Assembly: GCA_009801015.1 (NCBI GenBank)
Contig: VHZZ01010839.1
Location: 1-42,438 of the forward strand
Reading direction: 5' to 3'
Length of the DNA stretch: 42,438 nt
Source: Silene noctiflora
Lineage: Eukaryota; Streptophyta; Magnoliopsida; Caryophyllales; Caryophyllaceae
In this document: positions 34,973 to 42,438 of the stretch, piece by piece
Position numbering within the stretch: the stretch's first letter is position 1
Layout: each line of letters begins with the position of its first letter
Position numbers and translations under genes: made by a program
The notes under the pieces: model-generated
What the model was told of the DNA's origin: nothing
Seen by the model: the letters and a program-made list of their open reading frames with translations, nothing else
Database searches by the model: none

Positions 34973-35170
34973 ACGGCGGAGCTACGGGAGGGCTAGCAGG
35001 GGTGCTCGTATTTACTGGAGCATAAAAATTTTAAGTTTTTAATTAAAATTTTCACCCCAATTTAGCTTAATTACATCCTAATCATGTCACTAAATTTTAA
35101 GACTGAAGCTCTCGTTATAACATTATCCAAAATTCTAGAAGCAGAGTTAGCTAGTGAGGTTAGATACATT
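34973..35170. mobile_element. Partial relative of the hAT-type MITE, opposite direction
   Basis: GGCGGAGCTACGGGAGGGCT followed by AGCAGGGGTGCTC matches the right end of the 34.2-kb element read in reverse (GGCGGAGTTAGGGGAGGGCT). A matching second terminus is not found, so the copy is truncated or longer and decayed. Confidence 0.5.
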
Positions 35171-35887
35171 TCTAGTAGCTCATTTGTGAATTGTGACTAC
35201 TTAGTTACAAAAAAAAAAAAAAAATTCGAGTACAACAAAACGGGTTGTCTTCCTTGAGATAGTACTACTAAGTTTAACGAAAAAGAAAAAGTGACCATTT
35301 TATGATAAAAAAATAAAATTCAATTTATAATAAATTAGAAAGTTTCCATTTTGGTGATCACTTTTTATCGAAATGCTTATCTACATTTATCTTGTTATAA
35401 CTCACAACCATCACAGATGATGGAATTTTGCTGTATGTTTGTACGACATAAACAAAGACATAACTTAGCTGACAAACTTTTTTAGAAGCAATCACCGGTC
35501 AATCGTCGTACATAACTTGGTACACAAAGCTTGTAACGTTAGATAATGATACCCAAATTTGTCTCACCGTACTTGTATATATATCGAATTAACTTCAATT
35601 TATCGGTTTAAATTTTCATCAATTTAAATTATAATAGAATTAACATACATTTTCCAGTATGGAGTATATATATTTAATTTATCTCCCTTTAGAATTACCT
35701 CTCCTTCTACTCTCCTTTTTTACAAGTACAAATATGGAGGTTTCGAAAAATAAAAATAAAAATTACCTATTGAATTTTCCTATTACTTGTTAGTTCTAGT
35801 TAATTGATACACAAAAAAATTCCAAAAATAAAAAAAAAAAAACAAAACACATACACATACACAAAATGTAATAAAAGAATTTCGAAA
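35171..35887. other. AT-rich region after the MATE gene 3' end
   Basis: This contains A-runs (35209-35224, 35829-35842) and probably the 3' UTR of the minus-strand MATE gene near its right end. No other feature is supported. Confidence 0.45.
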
Positions 35888-37528
35888 TTAAACAAGAATT
35901 GGATGATCTTGTTTATAACTTTTTTCCGCTTGTTGTTCGTCATAGTTATGGTCAGTAAGTTCGTCTGCTCTTTCGGCCTCATTTTCCCAATCGGTCTTGT
36001 ATATAACCACCATCATAACCACCACACACGAAGCTTGGGCCGCTAAAAGGCCCAACCACAATCCTCGAAACCCAAACCCAGACACGAACCCGAGCCAGAG
36101 TGCAACCGGCATACCCACCAAATAAAAACATCCTAAGTTAATATTAGCACCAACCTTAGGCCGAGCGGTACCACGTAAAACTCCACAGCCCGTAGTTTGC
36201 GGGCAGTTTCCTAACTCACATAATCCAATTACGGGCAGCACTAATGCGGTCAGCTTAATAATATCTTCGTCATTTGTAAACAAGTTGGCCCATTTTTTTC
36301 TAACGGAAAACGTGAAAAAAACAGCGGAAAATCCTAATAGAAAGCTGAAAAATAAGCCCATTGTGGCTGCTCGTTTGGCTCGTTTAGGCCGACCCGCTCC
36401 AAGCTCGTTTCCAACTCGGGTTGAGACGCTTACGCTTAGCGAGGATGGGAATACGTAAATGAGCGATGTTGTTTGAATTAAGATACCCATTGAAGCGACA
36501 GTAATTTTCGGGTTGGGTAATAACCCGCATAGTAAAATCATGATCTCGTACCACCACCATTCTAAGCATACGGAAATGCAGCTTGGAATAGCGAGTTTAA
36601 GCAGTTTCGAGAAGCCTTGAAAACTGTCCTTAGTCACTGGCGCCCACCCTTTTTTACAGGAGTCGGAAAATACCATATAAATGACGAGAAATATGATCAT
36701 GTTGAAGTTAGTTACGACTCCGGCAATCGCCACTCCTTTGACACCGAGTTTGAATTTGACGATCATGAGCCAGTTTATCGGAAGGTGAAGCCCTATTGCC
36801 AGAGCCGCGCTCAGGGTGAGCGGGAAGGTAATGGATTGGGTTCGGAGGTATATTCTCAATGGGTGGATAATAGACTGGGCAAACAGATCAGGTAGGGAAT
36901 ACAACAAGTAGGCCTGGGCTTGCGCCGCTATGGCCCGGTCTTGGCGACATAGGAGAAGAATTTTCTCCATGTTGAGCCATAACATGGAAATTGGGAGGGA
37001 GGCGAGGAGTAGTAGTAGGATGGTTCTATGTAGGGTCAGGCCTAATAGCGCATGTCTTTTAGCGCCGTAGGCCTGACCACAAATAGGTTCCATTCCCATA
37101 GCTAAACCAGAGAGAAGTGAGTATCCCGTAATGTTAGCAAAGCCTAAGGCTAGGGACCCGCCAGCTAAGGCCAGGTCGCCTAGCCGGCCTAGAAACATCG
37201 TCGAAATCATTGACTTTGAATAGACTAATAGACCTGTGAGAATCATAGGTAGAGCAATGTCAGCTATTAGCTTTGTTTCTTGTATGGATGATGGTAAACA
37301 AGGGTGATTATAACAACTTTTTACCTCATCTTTACTTATTTTTGTATGTGGGGTAGAAATGATCTTTATATGGTGATTATTTTGTGGTAAGGAAATTGGA
37401 GATATTTTTGTGGTGGGTGTAGGGGATTTGGGCAACAAAGGAGCATGAACATCATGTACATCAGTATCTGGCTCAAAGAATCGGACCGTAATACTCGTAT
37501 CAACCGGGTGATTAGTTTGGTTACACAT
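35888..37528 (-). CDS. MATE efflux transporter, DETOXIFICATION 48-51 group
   Basis: Intronless, 546 residues, ATG 37528 to TAA 35888. MATE carriers export organic compounds against H+ or Na+ across plasma or endomembranes; relatives include DTX48 (ADP1/ABS4) and DTX50, reported as an ABA exporter. A Pro/Ser-rich cytoplasmic N-terminus (about 1-85, starting MCN as in DTX48/49) precedes about 12 membrane helices. Family motifs: GMEPICGQAYGAKR (145-158), PLRIYLRTQ, SCISVCLEWWWYEIM (316-330), STRVGNELGAGRPKRA and NCPQTTGCGVLRGTARP (441-457). The C-terminal tail is acidic and short. Intronless structure is typical of this clade. Sequence reads closest to DTX48; position near CRR1/CCB2 recalls DTX50. 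The substrate cannot be inferred. Confidence 0.95.
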   Translation of the reverse strand: MCNQTNHPVDTSITVRFFEPDTDVHDVHAPLLPKSPTPTTKISPISLPQNNHHIKIISTPHTKISKDEVKSCYNHPCLPSSIQETKLIADIALPMILTGLLVYSKSMISTMFLGRLGDLALAGGSLALGFANITGYSLLSGLAMGMEPICGQAYGAKRHALLGLTLHRTILLLLLASLPISMLWLNMEKILLLCRQDRAIAAQAQAYLLYSLPDLFAQSIIHPLRIYLRTQSITFPLTLSAALAIGLHLPINWLMIVKFKLGVKGVAIAGVVTNFNMIIFLVIYMVFSDSCKKGWAPVTKDSFQGFSKLLKLAIPSCISVCLEWWWYEIMILLCGLLPNPKITVASMGILIQTTSLIYVFPSSLSVSVSTRVGNELGAGRPKRAKRAATMGLFFSFLLGFSAVFFTFSVRKKWANLFTNDEDIIKLTALVLPVIGLCELGNCPQTTGCGVLRGTARPKVGANINLGCFYLVGMPVALWLGFVSGFGFRGLWLGLLAAQASCVVVMMVVIYKTDWENEAERADELTDHNYDEQQAEKSYKQDHPILV

Positions 37529-37621
37529 AATTGGAGAGAATTTTTTAATTTTATTTTTTTGAATAGGAAAGATGAAAATGGAGGGAGTTGGAATTTGGGG
37601 AAAATGGGAACAAGAAGGGTG

Positions 37622-37636
37622 CTTATATATATAATG
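37622..37636 (-). promoter_or_regulatory. TATA box of the MATE gene
   Basis: On the minus strand CATTATATATATAAGC lies about 100 bases upstream of the ATG, the expected place for a plant TATA box with a leader of about 65-70 bases. No other start signal competes nearby. Confidence 0.6.
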
Positions 37637-38248
37637 GGGGAAGAATAGTGTGTGGATGGACCGTGTGTTATAAAAGTTATGCCTTTTTGAATTCTTTTTT
37701 TATAAATTTGGACCGTCACATATATGGTGAATATTTTTTAATGTTGAAAGGTGAGACTGTAGATTTGATGGCGGTCTGATGATTTGTTAACCAAAGAGGC
37801 AATTTGGATTAACGGTTTAGAACAATTGAAGTATGTAAAGTATGGATATAAATTTTGTATGTTTATGATTTAAAAAAATAAAAAGTTGTAAGGAAAATTT
37901 AAAGAAGAGAATGAGATTGTGATGTTAGGAAAAAAAGCAAAATGATAGTTGGCGATACTAGTTTATGTACCACAATAATTACTCCATATATTATAATCAC
38001 AAACAATTTTTTGGGTGACGGGGTCCGCGGCCGTTATCTTTGACTCGCACTGGGTAAATCACCGAATATACTCGATAACTTGCAAAACACGCATATTAGG
38101 TAAGCCATCAGAGAGTGACCCGCTCGAAATCTAGAAGGCATAGTCTCAGGTCATAAACAAAGCACAAGATAATCACGGCATTATCTTATACTTTTTTTGG
38201 TCATTTATTTACCTTTATTTCCGTACAAAAATAATGAAAAGAGAGTAA
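37637..38248. other. MATE upstream region and a repeat-like GC-richer patch
   Basis: Upstream DNA of the MATE gene. At 38017-38110 a GC-richer patch (GACGGGGTCCGCGGCCGTTA, then CGCACTGGGTAAATCACCGA) contrasts with its surroundings and looks like a fragment of a dispersed repeat, though I cannot name it. Confidence 0.35.
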
Positions 38249-38988
38249 GGGGGCGTTTGGTTAGAGAAAGGGAAAGGGAAATGAAATTAGAAAGGGTAAG
38301 AGGGGGGAAGGTAAGAGATTACCTAAAACTTAACTAGTTGTTTGGTTACATCAAGAAAGGGAATTAATGGTCCACCCACTCTCAGTCCTACCACTAACAC
38401 ACACCACCACAAACAACCACTTATTTACTGAAAAATGGCTGTAACCATCGTCTCCCCACCCCGCTGAGACCCCACCACATCGCCCCCCCCGACACTATCG
38501 CCCACTTGCCGTCGCCGCCCCACCCCACTCCAACACCACAACCGTCACTCTTCACCCTAAAAAAAACCCTCCCCTACCCTCGAAATCCGGCGGTCCGGGG
38601 TACTTGAGGAGAAGATTGGTGGGTTGTGGTTTGTTTTGGTGTGCGGGTTGTCTAGGTGGGGTGGTTGTGATGGTGGTGGTGGCGTCATGGCGGTGGCAAC
38701 GGTGGCGGTGACGGTGGCGTCATGGCGGCGGCGGCGGTGGTGGCGGCATTATGGTGGTGGCTGGTGTGGTGGTAGTCGCAAGTGTGGTTGTTGGTGAATA
38801 AGGTGATTGAAAGGTAACAAGGGTAATGAAATCTCATACCTTGGGGGTGGGGGGTAAGGAATTAGATAAATTGAGGGGTAAGGAAGGGAGTTTCATTCCC
38901 TTTGTTTGTGTCAAACAAACACCAACAAAGGAAATCGGTAACTTTGTTTCCTTTTCCCTTTCTTATAAACCCCCAACCAAACGCCTCC
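38249..38988. mobile_element. Tourist-like (PIF/Harbinger) nonautonomous element, 740 bp
   Basis: Ends GGGGGCGTTTGGTTAG and (rc of right end) GGAGGCGTTTGGTTGG, flanked by TAA (38246-38248 and 38989-38991). Left and right sub-ends also carry GGGAAAGGG / CCCTTTC words. The core (38390-38790) is GC-rich CACCAC and GGTGGC triplets, including two GGTGGCGTCATGGCGG repeats. No transposase ORF is present. Confidence 0.8.
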
Positions 38989-38991
38989 TAA

Positions 38992-40184
38992 ATTATTTGT
39001 AGATATTGTTATTGGATGACAAGTCACCATCCATAACTCTATATGTAATGATACTAATTGTTCATACATAAAAATTATCATTTATTATTAACGTAGATCA
39101 TCTTAAATTAGCCGATGATGAGAGTCTTCACAATACATAATATTAGTAAACTTTCTATATAAATAAATACAATAAGAAAATTTAAAAGAAAAGATAAAGA
39201 AATAATCAAGTTGTAATTTGTAAAACATTTTAAAAAAAATTAAACAGTTAAATAGTTATGGTGTAAGACTTCTTTTGTATATGAAATACGGAGTATCTCA
39301 TTAAATGAAAATAGTATTAAATAACCATTTAACCAATTAAAAAATGACATTCTCTTATGCTGTAGTACGTTCTTATTTTATAAAATGCTTGCTATCACCA
39401 AAAAAAATTTACAATATTTTATAATATTTATGAAACAAACTATTTGTTTAATAATTTTAATTCCAATGCGAACTACTAGTGCTAACTTATTTCTCATTTC
39501 TCATTGAAAAGAAATGCTTTCAAGTGATGATGTTAAGAAATTAGTGAAAAAGTTTAGATTTGTTAATCCATGATTAAAAGCAACGTGACTTAGAGTTTAA
39601 AGAGGGCCTATAGATACCCTAATCGAGGGACCAAAGAGGGGTTTAGTACGGTAAAATGGCTAAATCTTCACATGCAAGTTAAAAGGAAACTATTTAGTCT
39701 TTTTGCTCTCTTAAGGCAATTTTAAGACATCACACGTTTAATGATTAGTCTAATTCTAATGTTATCAATATTAATAATTAATAATAATATCATGTTAGGC
39801 ACGAACTTGTTGTTTGTTGGTCACTTGGTCGTGCATTGTCCAAGATATCCTAATTAACTGAATTTACATAAATATAGTTCACTCTTTCATGATACAACCA
39901 TACAAGACTCACTTAATGTGTGAAAATAACAAAGCCTCGTTGGAATGTAGACATTTTTTTAAAATATACTCGTGTTCGAAATTTGACATTTTGTCAATAG
40001 AAACTGATTTTAGCGGGTGTGAGGCAGACATAGGAGACATAGGAGAGACTTATGTTAAATTTCCGGCTCATGGACAAGTGGGTCGGATCAATAGACGGAA
40101 CGATCCCATGAACAATTTTATTTATCAGGTGATTGATATATTGAAATAGTAGAACTGATCATGAAGCTAATAGCTGGATGGTAA
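38992..40184. other. AT-rich intergenic region
   Basis: It contains TACGGAGTA at 39287 and an 86-codon frame (39889-40149) of no known family, which may be the decayed upstream part of the RNase H remnant that follows. Otherwise nothing is seen. Confidence 0.4.
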
Positions 40185-40331
40185 GACTTGAGCACTATTA
40201 ATTACAAGGAAGCTAATAGAACGACGGATTGGCTAGCAAATTAGGGAGTTAAGTCAAGCATCGATGTTACTGTTGTCGACATTCCTTGGATAGAGCTTCA
40301 TATGAAACTAAGACCTCTTCGAGTTTACTAG
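40185..40331 (+). pseudogene. Remnant of a retrotransposon RNase H domain, C-terminal end
   Basis: In one frame the plus strand reads DLSTINYKEANRTTDWLAN, a stop (TAG), then GVKSSIDVTVVDIPWIELHM. The motif I.(Y)(K/R)EANR.(A/T)D.LA..G is the end of the RVT_3-type RNase H seen in plant LINEs, including the element at 9.8 kb (HVYREANFNADKLSK). The rest of the domain is not readable. Confidence 0.6.
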
Positions 40332-40964
40332 TAATGACCCAATGCAGTGATACGTAGAAGAAAAGAATAAACGTGTAGACTGAGTCGAAAACTAACGACG
40401 TGCAAGTGCGTTTAGACCTGGATTGTTATGGTAATGGAGGATGCAAAAGAGACAAAAGAAGGTTCTAATAAAATGGGCTATAATGACAAATAACAGTCGA
40501 TACGCAGCTTCTTCTAATTAAAATCTTTATGCACTTTTCTAACGCGTTGACCGTGTCTTTTGGTTTACATTTTTATTAGTGGAATTTTTTAGTTACTTGG
40601 AAATAATGCTTTGAATTTTCTGTATCCGATGATTCCGATCCCATAGTGCGGTTTTGACAACCCCTCAATTCTTATACAACCTATACGATTCTACACAATT
40701 CGAGTTTAGGTCCTCAATTTTATTTTTGTATTTCATTTTATGTCATAGTCTTTTTTTATATGACCTATATAAGTATGATAAAATGTTGATGTGTTAGAAA
40801 TTAACAAAATAAGATACGAGATGAGATAATAAATCAAGATTAAAATAATATTTTTCTCAAAATCATACTCTTTTTTAAGGAGAAAATCATACTTTATTTT
40901 TAGTTAAAAAAAAAAAAGGATGGACCAAAAAGTTAGTTGGTCTTAACAAACAAAAGTAAATCAG
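40332..40964. other. AT-rich intergenic region
   Basis: No gene, RNA or definite element is seen. A-runs occur near 40900-40918. Confidence 0.4.
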
Positions 40965-41140
40965 GAAGTCTTTTGAAAGACCGTCTTTCACTATATTAAT
41001 GAGAGACAACTAATAAATACACTAAAAATTGACTAAAAAGACAAACACAAAAATAAAATAAAAATAATAAATACTTATTATAATAAAAGTCTCTCACTAA
41101 CATTAATAAGCCACGGTCTCTCCTAAGTTTGTATGAAAGT
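40965..41140. mobile_element. Probable MITE with GAAAGACCGTC / GAGAGACCGTGG ends
   Basis: The left side reads AAGTCTTTTGAAAGACCGTC and the right side, inverted, GGAGAGACCGTGGCTTATTA. Both are followed inwards by ATTAATG(..)AGAGAC, so the ends form a long imperfect inverted repeat around an A-rich core. Exact boundaries and target duplication are not fixed. Confidence 0.5.
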
Positions 41141-41600
41141 CAATTTAGTAAAAAAAAAGTCAACAAAAAACTTGACAAGATGGTCAAGTAAGAGGATATA
41201 CCTAGCTACATTGGGAAGAAAACTCAAAAATGGATTGTTTCTCCATGACTAGACTAACCCATACGGAGTATTTAATATTAGCACGTGTCTTTTTGAGTCC
41301 TATGTATTTCAAGTAATTATTTTTTTTTTTACTTTTTTTTTAATCCAAAAAATTAATATTTTTTACTTTTCGAAATTTTTCTCACATAACTTAATTAAGA
41401 AGTAAAAAGAAGATTACTCCATACCAAAAACATAAATTAATCAAATGAGAATAATTGATTCATCCTATTTGTTTAACGATTACAAATTAAATCAGTCGGG
41501 TGGTTGAATTTTAACTAAACTTTTTATATAGTTGGGGATTATATAATGTCTCACTAATATGGACATGAAAGAAAGGGTGGTGTTACATATGCATGTACAT

Positions 41601-41737
41601 GTTCCTTCCGTTCCGATTATTTGTCTACTTATTTTATATTTTATTTTGAGGTGTCTCGTTTATTTCTTTACCTTTTTACATTGAAAATGCTTTTGATAGG
41701 TAAAAGTAAATAACTAACTAGAACATAGGGAGAATGA
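41601..41737. mobile_element. Decayed Stowaway-like MITE
   Basis: The left end TTCCTTCCGTTCCGATTATT and the right end GAACATAGGGAGAA are imperfectly inverted and resemble the CTCCCTCCGTCCCGATAATT start of the copy at 14236. The TTTGTC word follows the left end in both. No intact TA duplication is claimed. Confidence 0.5.
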
Positions 41738-42438
41738 TTAAAGATTACTATTAATAAAACAAATTTAATTATATGTACATAAAGAAAGAATGGCCAATTA
41801 TAGCTCTAAGATTAACTCAAATAATTCATCACAACTACTAAATTATTAATTATGACATTATTATTTTTGAGATTAGCACAAATAATGCATCACAACTACT
41901 AAAATACAAATCAAATTATAATAAAATGAGCCCAAAAATGAAACTAAAAGAAGTAAAGGGAGACAACACACATGCAAAAAAAGGGACCCTGCCACCAATA
42001 TATAAGGATCGATGTTCCCTTAGCCAGCCAAACAAAGGGCATGAGTACAATACAAGTGATCAACAAAGGGTCCCTTAATGTTGAACCAATTTGAGAAACA
42101 ATTAGGTTGAGTTTACAAAAAGGAAAGTATCATTCCATCTTGTATTTTTTTCATGCAACGTAAAGGAGGCCCGACCTACAAAAAACTCTTGGTAATGTTG
42201 AAGAGCTTCTACATCTCTTGCTATCGATTACGTCTTAACCATTAGTCTAAACTTTTGATTTAGGTCATTTCTTACATGGTATTACTGCGTAGTGACTTGA
42301 AGATCCATCTGAGTCCAAATCTGAGAAATATCCAAAAAGATCACATATGGAATTTTAACTCTTGATATGCTGGACGGGAATGGCATTATTCATTCTTCAA
42401 GTTTAAAGAGCATTTGAATTAAGAGAAATATTAAAGTA
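41738..42438. other. AT-rich end of the window
   Basis: Contains a loosely duplicated stretch (GCACAAATAATGCATCACAA at 41876-41895, resembling CTCAAATAATTCATCACAAC at 41816-41835). No gene is recognisable before the window ends. Confidence 0.4.

Noticed and set aside
36617..36895. 92-codon plus-strand ORF
   Set aside because: Antisense to the MATE gene, with no family resemblance.
38017..38110. Possible LTR or primer-binding region
   Set aside because: The patch is GC-rich and repeat-like, but I see no paired LTR, TG..CA ends or tRNA-complementary site.
39889..40149. 86-codon ORF as a gene
   Set aside because: No recognisable domain, no splice context, and it lies next to a transposon remnant.

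Overview
This is a eukaryotic nuclear window from a dicotyledonous plant. Four of its six protein genes are split by GT-AG introns, the DNA between genes is very AT-rich and full of short DNA transposons, and every recognisable gene has a close Arabidopsis counterpart. Repeat style (a frequent TACTCCGTA word, GAGACCGTC hairpin elements, GACCCGA-type degenerate tracts) reminds me of Caryophyllales such as spinach, quinoa, beet or Silene; that placement is an impression, not a proof.

Layout. 130-1809 (+): PLS-type pentatricopeptide repeat (PPR) gene with a lost or rearranged 3' end. 2833-8379 (-): SEUSS-LIKE (SLK) transcriptional adaptor, nine coding exons, 837 residues. 9780-11375 (-): 5'-truncated, broken LINE. 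11.4-13.1 kb: Tourist-like element termini and GGN-triplet sequence. 13876-19382 (+): MBOAT lysophospholipid acyltransferase, eight exons, 463 residues. 20398-23568 (+): CCB2/HCF208, six exons, 301 residues. 24776-28607 (-): CRR1, nine exons, 296 residues, convergent with CCB2. 28.6-35.9 kb: gene-free, with MITEs and degenerate repeats. 35888-37528 (-): intronless MATE transporter of the DTX48-51 group. 37.5-42.4 kb: gene-free, with a 740-bp Tourist-like element, an RNase H fragment and smaller elements.

Exon models were built by hand by joining conserved protein segments at GT-AG sites. In all four split genes the exon lengths add up to an open frame, and the totals are close to the Arabidopsis lengths I recall.

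How the genes relate. CCB2 and CRR1 are both chloroplast-targeted assembly factors for photosynthetic electron transport (cytochrome b6 haem attachment and NDH complex assembly), and their Arabidopsis counterparts carry neighbouring locus numbers (At5g52110 and At5g52100, recalled). With a MATE gene nearby (compare DTX50, At5g52050), this looks like an old conserved block. The SLK, LPCAT and PPR genes have no obvious functional link to it. I found no tRNA, rRNA, CRISPR, phage or bacterial-type system, and nothing that I would call a new molecular system. The most interesting points are the catalytic-site loss in CRR1, the damaged PPR gene with its three-frame ATG leader, and families of MITEs with precise target duplications.
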